Shown one piece after another: positions 16,711 through 24,640 of a DNA stretch of 47,389 nt. A model generated the notes under the pieces. It saw only the letters and a program-made list of their open reading frames with translations. It was not told the DNA's origin and did no database searches. Every line of letters begins with the position of its first letter. The first letter of the stretch is position 1. Origin of the DNA: Spirochaetia bacterium UBA6919. GTDB lineage: Bacteria > Spirochaetota > UBA6919. Position numbers and translations under genes: made by a program. The stretch is from the NCBI GenBank assembly GCA_002450905.1, contig DKAT01000024.1, positions 64,014 to 111,402 on the forward strand, written 5' to 3'.

Positions 16711-18459
16711 ATGAGTGGGTCGACTGAAAGTAATTATGTACTGGATTTTGCTCTCAAACATGATTATAAAGAATATGAGATGGAACAAGGTATGGGGAAA
16801 GTGGTTGCATTTGGTGATAAGAGCCACAAATGCCCTACCTACCAATTAAGAGTACCTCCTTGTTCAGCAGGATGTCCAGCAGAAGAAGATATTCGCGGTT
16901 ATCATAATATATTACGAGGTATTGAAAAGTTCGAAGACAAATGGAAAGCTGCATTTAATCGTATTACTGAAAAAAATCCTTTTCCCGGTGTAATGGGTCG
17001 CGTCTGTCCAGCACCTTGTGAAAGTGCTTGCAATCGTCAATACCTTGATGAAACAGTTGGTATTAATGCTGTTGAGCATGCTATTGGGGACTATGCTATT
17101 AAACAAGGGTTTCAATTTGAAAAACCTAAAAATAGTACAGGAAAGAAGGTTGCTGTCGTTGGCTCAGGTCCTGCGGGTCTGTCTTGTGCTTACCATCTTA
17201 CTTTAAAAGGTCATAAAGTAACACTATTTGAAGCTTTCGATAAGCTGGGTGGTATGATGAGATATGGTATTTTAGAATATCGTGTTCCTCATGAAGTTTT
17301 GGATGCTGAAATTAAACGTATTGTTGATCTTGGAATTGAGGTTAAAACAGGTGTTCGTATTGGTCGGGATGTCACCTTAGAACAATTACAAAAGGATTAC
17401 AATGCAGTATTCCTTGGAATTGGTGCTCAGAAAGGAAGAAATTTACCAATACCAGGTGCAGATTCAACTGCAGGTGTTACTAATGCGATTGACTTCCTGC
17501 AGCAATATGTGAAAGAAGGTACAAAAATGACTGTAGGGAAGAAAGTCATTGTCATTGGTGATGGTGACGTTGCGATGGATGCAGTACGCTTGGCTATTCG
17601 AATTGGTTGTCCTGATGTTACCTTGGTTTCTGCTGTAGGTCGAAATGATATGAAATGTAGCCCAAATGAATTCAATGAAGCATCTCACGAAGGTATGAAA
17701 GTCCAATACAGCATTGGAAGTCAGGAAATTCTTACTGATGGTGGTAAGCTCAAAGGACTTAAAGTTATTAAAATGGAGCCGAAAGCCAAAGGGGAAGAAG
17801 GATGGAACTCTCCAATACCTTTTCTACGATATAAGCCCATCGCTGGAACTGAATTCACTATCGAAGCTGATCAGGTTGTTTCAGCAATAGGACAGGCTCT
17901 TGACTGGTCAGGGTTTGAAAGCATACAGAATGGAAACCCATGGGTTAAAGTGGATAAGTCTTATCAGGTGAAAGGCAAAGAAGGTGTCTTTTCAGGTGGT
18001 GATGCTCTGTCACTAACACTATTAACTACCGCTATAGGACATGGTCGTAAAGCTGCTGATTCCATCGATGCCTATATCAATAGCAAACCTATGCCAGAGT
18101 ATCCACGAAGTGACGTCATTCCATACGAAGATATCGGAAATTATTATTTTAAAAAAGTCCCTCAAATTAAACGATCGCATCGTGAAACTACCAATGTGGT
18201 TCATGATTTCAAAGAGATCATCCAGGTTCTTGATCAGGACACCACTAAGAAAGAATCCGAGCGGTGTATGAGCTGTGGATTGTGCTTTGAGTGTAATCAA
18301 TGTATGCTCTATTGTCCTCAAGAAGCAATCACAAAATTCAGTAAGAACTCCATCGGCGAAGTGATGTATACCTATTACGAAAAATGCGTTGGATGTCACA
18401 TCTGCGCTGAAGTTTGTCCATGTGGTTATATTCACATGGGTATGGGTGAAGACCTTTAA
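16711..18459 (+). CDS. dsrL: DsrL: iron-sulfur flavoprotein, NAD(P)H:DsrAB oxidoreductase
   Basis: A glutamate-synthase-small-subunit-like flavoprotein that moves electrons between NAD(P)H and DsrAB. Order: N-terminal Cys-rich [4Fe-4S] segment (PPCSAGCPAEEDIRG, then GRVCPAPCESACNR, residues 48-110); FAD site VAVVGSGPAGLSCAYHL near 150; NAD(P)H site VIVIGDGDVAMDAVRLA near 280; C-terminal FAD loop GVFSGGDAL; and two [4Fe-4S] clusters, CMSCGLCFECNQCMLYCP and CVGCHICAEVCPCGY. At 582 residues it is shorter than the roughly 650-residue Allochromatium protein I recall, lacking a C-terminal extension. Position directly after dsrAB supports DsrL over generic GltD. GAAGGAG lies before the ATG; a terminator follows. 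Confidence 0.92.
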   Translation: MSGSTESNYVLDFALKHDYKEYEMEQGMGKVVAFGDKSHKCPTYQLRVPPCSAGCPAEEDIRGYHNILRGIEKFEDKWKAAFNRITEKNPFPGVMGRVCPAPCESACNRQYLDETVGINAVEHAIGDYAIKQGFQFEKPKNSTGKKVAVVGSGPAGLSCAYHLTLKGHKVTLFEAFDKLGGMMRYGILEYRVPHEVLDAEIKRIVDLGIEVKTGVRIGRDVTLEQLQKDYNAVFLGIGAQKGRNLPIPGADSTAGVTNAIDFLQQYVKEGTKMTVGKKVIVIGDGDVAMDAVRLAIRIGCPDVTLVSAVGRNDMKCSPNEFNEASHEGMKVQYSIGSQEILTDGGKLKGLKVIKMEPKAKGEEGWNSPIPFLRYKPIAGTEFTIEADQVVSAIGQALDWSGFESIQNGNPWVKVDKSYQVKGKEGVFSGGDALSLTLLTTAIGHGRKAADSIDAYINSKPMPEYPRSDVIPYEDIGNYYFKKVPQIKRSHRETTNVVHDFKEIIQVLDQDTTKKESERCMSCGLCFECNQCMLYCPQEAITKFSKNSIGEVMYTYYEKCVGCHICAEVCPCGYIHMGMGEDL

Positions 18460-18473
18460 TTATATATCTTAAT

Positions 18474-18508
18474 AAGCATCTCGGATACATTGATACCGAG
18501 GTGTTTTT
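18474..18508 (+). terminator. Rho-independent terminator or attenuator after dsrL
   Basis: CATCTCGG (18477-18484) pairs with CCGAGGTG (18496-18503) across an 11-base loop, extended by A-T/G-T pairs at the base, and is followed by TTTTT at 18504-18508. It lies 15 bases after the dsrL stop and 28 bases before the next gene. The two small genes are therefore read either by read-through or from a separate start. Confidence 0.78.
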
Positions 18509-18535
18509 CAATTTAAAAGACTTAGGGGGAATAAA

Positions 18536-18889
18536 ATGAGTCAAGAAGTATTGCAACTTGTTAAAGATGCTACAAATAAATCTTTAAAATGGGCTGAAGA
18601 CGGATGGAAAATGACTTTTGGTCCCCGTCAAACTCCTGTTTGTTCTCTGAAAGAAGCAAATGCTCTTCCAGATACTTTCTCATTCAAAATAGAAGCTATT
18701 ACATTCTGGGATCGGGTAAAACAAGCAGGCGAGGAAGCAGCTAGCTGGGGTGAGAAAGCAATTGATGCCCTTCAGAAAGGGGATACAAAAGGTGCATCCG
18801 ATTGTGTCTATTATGCCTACTATACTGAAAAATTTTATGCTAACTATCTGAATATGTGGAAAGACGTTAATTCTAAATTAAAGAATTAA
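18536..18889 (+). CDS. Uncharacterised 117-residue protein of the dsr cluster
   Basis: I do not recognise this protein. It is soluble, has no signal peptide, and looks mostly helical. Residues 1-25 are an amphipathic helix with Trp. A middle segment holds FGPRQTPVCSLKEANALPD with the first Cys. A long helix AITFWDRVKQAGEEAASWG follows, and then an aromatic-rich end with CVYYAYYTEKFYANYLNMW. There are only two Cys and no CxxC. It is not DsrD, which is about 78 residues with a winged-helix fold, and shows no DsrE, DsrF or DsrH pattern. TTAGGGGGA before the ATG is a strong ribosome site. It follows dsrL across a terminator and is 5 bp from the next small gene, suggesting a shared role in sulfur metabolism. 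Confidence 0.8.
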   Translation: MSQEVLQLVKDATNKSLKWAEDGWKMTFGPRQTPVCSLKEANALPDTFSFKIEAITFWDRVKQAGEEAASWGEKAIDALQKGDTKGASDCVYYAYYTEKFYANYLNMWKDVNSKLKN

Positions 18890-18894
18890 ATATT

Positions 18895-19119
18895 ATGTCT
18901 AACTCTGAACAACGTTGTAAAAATTGTGGTTCTTGGGTCAAACATGGTGCTCTCCATTCCAGTGGGTGGTGTGTTAGCGACATGATTGCAAAAGGTCAGG
19001 AAGAATTCCAAGATAACAGTATCATGTGCCACTGTGAAGATATTCGGAGTCGTATGGATGACACCTTTCTCGTCACAGGTGCTGAATATGGTTGCGTAAA
19101 CTATAAACCCAAAGATTAA
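18895..19119 (+). CDS. Small Cys-rich protein of the dsr cluster, possible HiPIP-like or zinc protein
   Basis: The 74-residue cytoplasmic protein has six Cys: CKNC near residue 8, C26 in SSGWCV, C46 and C48 in MCHC, and a last one in YGCVNYKP. The layout C-x2-C-x2-W, a GWC after about 15 residues, and a closing C-x2-Y/F recalls the small HiPIP-like [4Fe-4S] subunits of benzylsuccinate-synthase-type enzymes. That comparison is by eye, and a zinc or rubredoxin-like site is equally possible. It starts 5 bp after the 117-residue gene with no strong ribosome site, implying coupling. It ends 3 bp from the convergent dsrC stop. An electron-transfer partner for Dsr is an attractive guess. Confidence 0.78.
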   Translation: MSNSEQRCKNCGSWVKHGALHSSGWCVSDMIAKGQEEFQDNSIMCHCEDIRSRMDDTFLVTGAEYGCVNYKPKD

Positions 19120-19122
19120 GGA

Positions 19123-19464
19123 TTAGCCGTCGATACAATTTGTTGGCTTGGGTAATCCTGCAATCTTACATCCCTGAAAAGAAGGCCCCTTTGGAAAGAT
19201 GTTGTATAAATGCTTTGTATTCATCTTTTCTTCGCCATGTTCTTCCTGAAGATGTTTAACAAGGATCTTCACATTTGGGGATATCAAAAAATCTTTATAA
19301 TGCTTTCTTAAATAAAAAATAACTTCCCAGTGATCATCAGATAACTTAATCCCTTCTTTCTCAGCTAGAGCTTCTGCGACTTCGTCTGTCCAGTCTTCCC
19401 GATGAGTCATAAATCCGTCATCTAATAACTCAATTGATTTGCCTTTCACATTAAGAGTTGTCAT
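19123..19464 (-). CDS. dsrC: DsrC, sulfur-carrier substrate of DsrAB
   Basis: Small protein whose flexible C-terminal arm carries sulfur as a trisulfide between two Cys during the DsrAB reaction. The 113 residues contain the family features: MTTLNVKGKSIELLDDGF, the Trp in HWEVIFYLRKHY, and the arm GCKIAGLPKPTNC with both Cys spaced by ten residues. That marks true DsrC, not TusE or a one-Cys regulator. Unusually, the last Cys is followed by Ile-Asp-Gly, whereas DsrC normally ends one residue after it; I confirmed the codons GAT-GTC-GCC (read on the + strand) before the stop. GGGAGGT precedes the ATG. It is convergent with the dsrAB cluster and so is regulated on its own. Confidence 0.96.
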   Translation of the reverse strand: MTTLNVKGKSIELLDDGFMTHREDWTDEVAEALAEKEGIKLSDDHWEVIFYLRKHYKDFLISPNVKILVKHLQEEHGEEKMNTKHLYNIFPKGPSFQGCKIAGLPKPTNCIDG

Positions 19465-19486
19465 ACCAACCTCCCAAATTAATCGA

Positions 19487-19514
19487 ATACTATAAGAATA
19501 TCTGATTATTTCAA
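19487..19514 (-). promoter_or_regulatory. Candidate dsrC promoter
   Basis: On the minus strand: TTGAAA (19509-19514), a 16-base spacer, and TAGTAT (19487-19492), about 22 bases above the dsrC ATG. An overlapping alternative, TTGCCG with TATTCT, is also possible. Separate transcription of dsrC is usual, but the exact boxes are uncertain. Confidence 0.33.
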
Positions 19515-19599
19515 AATCGGCAAGAATTAGTTTTAAAAAAAACTAATTTTCTTTCATTTTAAGTAAATGTCTAACTGGAAGTATTCCATAAGAAACATA

Positions 19600-19626
19600 A
19601 TCGGAACCAAAATATTTAATTCCGAT
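19600..19626. repeat. 27-bp imperfect palindrome, copy C
   Basis: The most diverged copy of the family: the arms ATCGGAA and TTCCGAT are intact but the 13-base centre differs at several positions from copies A, B and D. It lies in the 292-bp gap between the dsrC start and the stop of the Cys-rich gene, both on the minus strand. The left flank AGAAACA resembles the other copies. The right flank lacks the TGTCAT-N4-GTAATA box. No gene was found in the rest of this gap. Confidence 0.78.
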
Positions 19627-19756
19627 AATGTTCTATGAAGGTTACTTTTCTGAATAATGAATCAACTAGTATGAGTTACTTGATCTATTATAAATTATTC
19701 CATTCACAGTGATACTTTTATTTGCATTTCTCCCCTATAATCATAATCCCTCAGGA

Positions 19757-20026
19757 TTACTTTGCAGTATAAGGTTTCACTGGATAACTTCCAGTACAAT
19801 AGGTATAATAATCATTTGCACATCGATAAATTCCATCATCATACTTCAAACAAGAAAGATAGCCTGATCGGCCTGAAATTTCTTCATACCAGTAACAATC
19901 ATTTGAGCTAGAACAGGTTTTACAATTTGCATCATATTTGTCGTTATTGGAACTACAACTATCATAATGTGTTAATACAAAAACCATAACAATCATCATG
20001 AGTAAGAAAAATAATTTGGATTTCAT
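19757..20026 (-). CDS. Small exported Cys-rich protein, possible lipoprotein
   Basis: The start is the ATG at 20026, with AGGAGG five bases above it; the GTG at 20032 is part of that ribosome site. The 89-residue product has Lys-Ser-Lys, a hydrophobic run of about 16 residues, then HYDSC. Seven Cys follow the membrane segment: the first could be the lipid anchor (though DSC is a poor lipobox), leaving six in CKTC, DCYW, LSC, RC and YC contexts, enough for three disulfides. The mature part is Tyr/Ser/Asp-rich. I do not recognise the family. A disulfide-stabilised peptide at the cell surface or secreted is the natural reading. Confidence 0.68.
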   Translation of the reverse strand: MKSKLFFLLMMIVMVFVLTHYDSCSSNNDKYDANCKTCSSSNDCYWYEEISGRSGYLSCLKYDDGIYRCANDYYTYCTGSYPVKPYTAK

Positions 20027-20185
20027 ATTCACCTCCTAATATTGTATTCATAATATAGAACACGATGGGTGTGGTGTTACCTGTCTAATTGTTAGACAAA
20101 TCAGATAAATTATTCGAATTTATTTCTCTTGCCTTTCGATGAAAATCTTTTTATCATATTTTTTTAATAGAACAGGAGTATCTTT

Positions 20186-22249
20186 ATGAATCAGAATCCA
20201 TTACTAGTACGAAAGGGACTTCCACCTTATGATGAAATAAGGGTAGAGCATGTTATTCCCGCTGTTGAACAACTTCTAAAAGAAACTGAGGAATATATTT
20301 CTAATATAGAACATAATATTCAACCCACCTGGGATCAGCTTGTTGAACCTCTTGAGCTTCTAGAACACCCTTTTGAATATACCTGGCAACCAATTACTCA
20401 TTTAACCAGCGTAAAAAATTCTGATGCGCTTCGAAAGGCTTTTGAATCTGTTTTACAAGAAGTTGTAGCGATGGATCTTCGTGTTAAACAAAGTAAAGTA
20501 ATTTATGAAGGTTTAAAACTCTTGAAGAATAGTCCTGAATGGGATCGATTAGACAGTGCACAGAAGAGGATCATTGACTGGAGGATACAATCTGCTGAAT
20601 TATCGGGAATTGCTCTGGACGGTAAGAATAGGGAGAGGTTTATTGCTATTGAGAAGGAGTTGTCACAGCTATCGACAGACTTCTCGAATAATATTTTGGA
20701 TTCTACAAAGGCTTATGAACTTATTATTATAGAAAAATCAAGTACTGATGGGTGGACTAATAGTTTAAAGGCACTTACTTCACAGTCCTATAATGAATCC
20801 AAGAGTAGTAATGATTCAACTCCTGAAAAGGGTCCCTGGCGGATTACTCTGGATTATCCTATCTATATGCCATTCATGAAACATCACAAGCTACGCGGTC
20901 AACGGGAAGAGGTATACAAAGCATTCATTACCAGAGCCTCTTCAGATAAATGGGATAATACAGATTTAATGAGGCGTATTTTGAGGCTCAAAAAGGAGAA
21001 ATCAAAATTATTAGGGTATAGTAATTATGCTGAAATTAGTTTAGCATCCAAGATGGCACCGGATATCAAATCTGTGCATGATATGATAGAGTCTCTTAAA
21101 AATCCTTCAAGACCCCATGCGGAACAAGATATAAAAGATCTTCTGGAAATTGCGAAACAGATGGGTCAGACAGAACCTTTAATGCAGTGGGATACGTCTT
21201 ACTATTCAGAACGATTACGGGAAAAGAGATTTAACTATTCAGATGACGAACTTCGCCCCTATTTTCCTATGCCAAGGGTACTTGAGGGGATGTTTTCATT
21301 AGCTGAAAAGATTTTTTCTATACAGATTAAGAAATTAGATAATGTTGCCCCTGTGTGGCACAAAGATGTAGAGTATTTTCAGATTGAAGACGAAACGGGA
21401 AATCAGATTGCATCATTCTACCTTGATCCTTATTCTCGTCCTGCTGAAAAAAGAGGTGGGGCTTGGATGGCGGATTGTCTTGGTCGACGCAAGATAAATG
21501 GAAATACAATATTTCCTATCGCTCACTTATGCTGTAATGGAACTCCACCTGTTGATGGGAAACCTTCGCTCATGAGCTTTGACGAGGTTAATACCCTGTT
21601 TCATGAGTTTGGACATGGTCTTCAATGGATGCTCACAACTATTGATTATTTTGGAGTATCTGGTATTAATGGGATTGAGTGGGATGCTGTTGAACTTCCC
21701 AGCCAGTTTATGGAGAATTGGTGTTATCACAAGCCTACCCTAATCGAACTTACAAAACATATTGATACTGGAAAACCACTACCTGATGAATTATTCGATA
21801 AGATATATTCTGCAAAGAACTTCCAGTCGGGGTTAATGATGCTTCGCCAGTTGAAGTTTGCAAAAACCGATATGGAACTTCATAGTACTTACGATCCAGA
21901 CGGAGATGAGTCTCCATTCGATGTTCAAAAAAAGATTTCATTAGATATTGATGTTCTTCCACCTTTGGATGAAGATCGTTTTCTCTGCTCCTTTAGCCAT
22001 ATCTTTGCTGGAGGATATTCTGCTGGGTATTATAGTTATAAATGGGCTGAAGTACTTAGTGCTGACGCATTCTCTGCGTTCGAAGAAGTAGGCCTGGACA
22101 ATGAAATTAAATTAAAAGAAGTCGGTAAGCGTTATCGGAATACTATATTAGCCCTTGGTGGATCTATGAAACCCATGGATGTATTCAAGCTGTTTCGTGG
22201 AAGGGAACCAGAAACCAAAGCCCTTTTAAGGCATAGTGGCTTATCATAA
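20186..22249 (+). CDS. prlC: Oligopeptidase A (M3 family zinc metallopeptidase)
   Basis: Cytoplasmic peptidase that degrades peptides of up to about 20 residues, including cleaved signal peptides. The 687-residue length is typical. The N-terminus NPLLVRKGLPPYDEIRVEHV is the usual oligopeptidase A start. The zinc site is FHEFGHGLQ (HExxH near residue 473) with a downstream Glu in GIEWDAVELPSQFMENW. The C-terminal FSHIFAGGYSAGYYSYKWAE holds the substrate-binding His and Tyr. AGGAG lies above the ATG. An MscS-type gene follows after 33 bp on the same strand. Confidence 0.96.
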   Translation: MNQNPLLVRKGLPPYDEIRVEHVIPAVEQLLKETEEYISNIEHNIQPTWDQLVEPLELLEHPFEYTWQPITHLTSVKNSDALRKAFESVLQEVVAMDLRVKQSKVIYEGLKLLKNSPEWDRLDSAQKRIIDWRIQSAELSGIALDGKNRERFIAIEKELSQLSTDFSNNILDSTKAYELIIIEKSSTDGWTNSLKALTSQSYNESKSSNDSTPEKGPWRITLDYPIYMPFMKHHKLRGQREEVYKAFITRASSDKWDNTDLMRRILRLKKEKSKLLGYSNYAEISLASKMAPDIKSVHDMIESLKNPSRPHAEQDIKDLLEIAKQMGQTEPLMQWDTSYYSERLREKRFNYSDDELRPYFPMPRVLEGMFSLAEKIFSIQIKKLDNVAPVWHKDVEYFQIEDETGNQIASFYLDPYSRPAEKRGGAWMADCLGRRKINGNTIFPIAHLCCNGTPPVDGKPSLMSFDEVNTLFHEFGHGLQWMLTTIDYFGVSGINGIEWDAVELPSQFMENWCYHKPTLIELTKHIDTGKPLPDELFDKIYSAKNFQSGLMMLRQLKFAKTDMELHSTYDPDGDESPFDVQKKISLDIDVLPPLDEDRFLCSFSHIFAGGYSAGYYSYKWAEVLSADAFSAFEEVGLDNEIKLKEVGKRYRNTILALGGSMKPMDVFKLFRGREPETKALLRHSGLS

Positions 22250-22282
22250 TAGGCAGAATATAACCCTGATTGGTTTATTGAT

Positions 22283-23113
22283 ATGGAAAAGTATTTTGAT
22301 AATTTGATAGATTTCTTATTTAAAGCGACGATTAATAACAAAAATCCCTATCATGGTGTGATGATCGCTATTCTAACGATTATCATTGTTTGGATGACCT
22401 ATAGAATCAGCAAGAGTCTTCTTAACAGGTATTTGCATAAAAAGGCGTTTAAGAAGGAGAACATTAAAAACTTTCTGGCACTCTGGCGGTATATATGGAT
22501 GGGATTAGGTACTGTGTTTGTTATTATTAGTTTATCGGGTTCCATAGCGTCTCTTGGTTTATCTACTGCCTTTTTTACAATGATATTTGCATGGACTTTA
22601 CAGGATTTGGTTAAAGGAGTTGCAGGTTGGTTTGTCGTTATCATTAAAAAGCCCTTTAAAATTGGGGATAGAATTACGATCCATATGATGAATAATAAAA
22701 TTATTGGGGAAGTGCAGGATATTACCCTCACCCATACGATTCTTCACTGTTCAGATGATGATAATCCTAAAACCACATTAATGGTACCCAATAGTTATAT
22801 ATTTCTTCATTCTATAGAAAACCACCTGGAAGAAGAGTATTACATCAGGCAGGAGCTAATTTTTCCACTGACAAAAGAATCCAACATGACATTAGCTGAA
22901 GAATTGATCCAATCCACTACCCAGAAACATATAAATAACTTTGGGAATAAGATACAAAAAATACCCTATATTTACACTCAGCTTAAAGATTCTTCCATTC
23001 AGATCTGTATATCGTTTTATGTTCTTCCTGATCATAAGGATAAAATATCGAGTGATCTGACAAAAGCAATTATCAGTAAAATTATGCAGAATGATCAGAT
23101 TCACCTGAAATAA
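22283..23113 (+). CDS. Small mechanosensitive channel, MscS family
   Basis: The 276-residue membrane protein would open under membrane tension to release solutes. It has three hydrophobic segments (about residues 24-42, 65-85 and 88-115). The pore helix and start of the beta domain are visible as SLGLSTAFFTMIFAWTLQDL and GWFVVIIKKPFKIGDRITI. The beta domain follows, and the alpha/beta C-terminal part is less conserved. The helix-3 Gly pattern is thinner than in E. coli MscS. It lies 33 bp after prlC with a weak ribosome site and converges with the GDT1-type gene. Confidence 0.88.
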   Translation: MEKYFDNLIDFLFKATINNKNPYHGVMIAILTIIIVWMTYRISKSLLNRYLHKKAFKKENIKNFLALWRYIWMGLGTVFVIISLSGSIASLGLSTAFFTMIFAWTLQDLVKGVAGWFVVIIKKPFKIGDRITIHMMNNKIIGEVQDITLTHTILHCSDDDNPKTTLMVPNSYIFLHSIENHLEEEYYIRQELIFPLTKESNMTLAEELIQSTTQKHINNFGNKIQKIPYIYTQLKDSSIQICISFYVLPDHKDKISSDLTKAIISKIMQNDQIHLK

Positions 23114-23132
23114 TTTGAATTGACACAAATCC

Positions 23133-23408
23133 TTATATCCCCTGATAAATACTCCATATTCCTATGATAACAAATCCAATTCCCGCTATGATCTTTAATG
23201 TTTTTTCACTGACATACTCAGAAATAATACCACCTGCAAAGACACCTATAGCGGAAGTAACAATAAGGGCTATAGATGCACCAAGAAATATAGTTAATTT
23301 ATTTACGTCTTTGTTTGTAGCAAATAATAGAGTGGCTATCTGGGTCTTGTCTCCCAATTCTGCAATGAATACTGTAATAAAAACAGTTAATAATATTTTA
23401 TAATCCAT
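23133..23408 (-). CDS. Half-size GDT1/TMEM165 (UPF0016) family transporter
   Basis: Membrane protein of the cation/Ca2+:H+ or Mn2+ exporter family. The ATG at 23408 was chosen over the one at 23429 because it has GGA at usable spacing and gives the usual short N-terminus; the result is 91 residues. The signature E-x-G-D-K-T appears in FIAELGDKTQIATLLFAT near residue 14, followed by two more hydrophobic helices. Most homologues have two such repeats; single-repeat forms must pair as homo- or heterodimers, and no second copy is adjacent. By family, it most likely exports manganese. Confidence 0.87.
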   Translation of the reverse strand: MDYKILLTVFITVFIAELGDKTQIATLLFATNKDVNKLTIFLGASIALIVTSAIGVFAGGIISEYVSEKTLKIIAGIGFVIIGIWSIYQGI

Positions 23409-23572
23409 GGTTGTATTCCAATTTAACATAAATCGAATTTTGTATAACTAATTCTTTATAGAGATAACGAAATATATTAATGATTTTTAAAAATAGAAGT
23501 TGATCAATAATTAGTTTATGATTTATTTGAAAATTATTTTTCAATTATTGATTAATTATCTCGACTTATATA

Positions 23573-24631
23573 TTAAGAAGTGTTTAGGGTTTGGTAAATT
23601 TTATCGAGAAGTTGTTTTCCATAGGAGCCACCGTATATCGATTGGTTATATTTTTTTCTGAGTACTAAATAAGTTACGTTATCAGCCATGATCTCTTCGG
23701 GGTGGATGATGTAATTTGTGTTTCGTCCAATTTGCTCGAAAAATCCTTTGGCTCTATAGGGGGAAATAGGTTTAGGCATTTCTTGATCATTTGTCTGAAC
23801 ATGCCATATTCCATTTTTTAATCGTACTTCAAATAGGGAGAACTTTAAATAGGCAAAGAGAGTTCCATAATTTTTTATAAATTTAGGATATCTTGAATAG
23901 ATTAATCCAATGACCTGTATGGGTTGATCATCTGCATTTTTAATGGTAATTCGGTAAGAATGATCAGTTGCATCGGGATTTGTAAATTTAATGCGAGCTA
24001 AGTATGTACCAAGAGAAACGGGTTCTTTTTTTTGAAATCCTATGAGACGATATAATTTATGACGCATTTCGGGGTGATACCGTGAATAAACATGAAATGT
24101 CTCGTGAACCATTTTAAAAAGGAAATCTCTTTCCTCGTCATTGTAAATATAACGATTGAGTGCTTTTTGAGGGACAGCGATATATTTTCCACGGGTATAA
24201 AATGCACCCCCTTCTTCTTTTCCAGTAGTTTTTATAAAATACCATTTTTGAGGGATGAGATTGGAGTTAATTTTGTTCATGTAATAATATGCTTCTTTTA
24301 AAATTTCAATCATTCCTTTTTTTTCTGTTTCAGTCCAGCTTCTTACATTTTTTTGGAGGAATTTTTTAAAAATCTCCCTGTTCTCATGTGTTTTTGAGAG
24401 ATCTAATTCTCTGTTCATCCGAATACTAATCTCGAGGGAAGTCATTTGATTAAAATAGGGTTGATTGTCATCATCGATAATTGCTTTTTCAGCCTCTTCT
24501 CTATCCAAAAGATATATAGATTTGCCATCAGGAAATGTATGTACAGGTGAGTCTGTAAATGAGTGAGATGATGTGTGCATCAATATTAATAAAATAAGTG
24601 TGGTAATTAGAATATTAATTTTGACAATCAT
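23573..24631 (-). CDS. Putative secreted zinc metallopeptidase
   Basis: The 352-residue product has a signal peptide (about residues 1-24). The middle region contains KMVHETFHVYSRYHPE near residue 188, with the HExxH zinc motif in HETFH, and a later HPEEIMADNVTYLV near 310 with a Glu suited to be the third ligand, as in gluzincins. Other recognisable features are FYTRGKYIAVP before the zinc site and beta-rich sequence between the two motifs. I do not recognise a named family. Activity is inferred from the motif pair only. It starts 10 bp after the GAF/PP2C gene ends, so it may be the last gene of that operon. Confidence 0.72.
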   Translation of the reverse strand: MIVKINILITTLILLILMHTSSHSFTDSPVHTFPDGKSIYLLDREEAEKAIIDDDNQPYFNQMTSLEISIRMNRELDLSKTHENREIFKKFLQKNVRSWTETEKKGMIEILKEAYYYMNKINSNLIPQKWYFIKTTGKEEGGAFYTRGKYIAVPQKALNRYIYNDEERDFLFKMVHETFHVYSRYHPEMRHKLYRLIGFQKKEPVSLGTYLARIKFTNPDATDHSYRITIKNADDQPIQVIGLIYSRYPKFIKNYGTLFAYLKFSLFEVRLKNGIWHVQTNDQEMPKPISPYRAKGFFEQIGRNTNYIIHPEEIMADNVTYLVLRKKYNQSIYGGSYGKQLLDKIYQTLNTS

Positions 24632-24640
24632 AATAATATT

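Noticed and set aside
18536..18889. DsrD assignment for the 117-residue gene
   Set aside because: DsrD is about 78 residues with a winged-helix pattern; length, Trp/Tyr content and motifs do not match.
20027..20032. GTG start of the Cys-rich protein
   Set aside because: The GTG is part of the AGGAGGTG ribosome binding site of the ATG at 20026.
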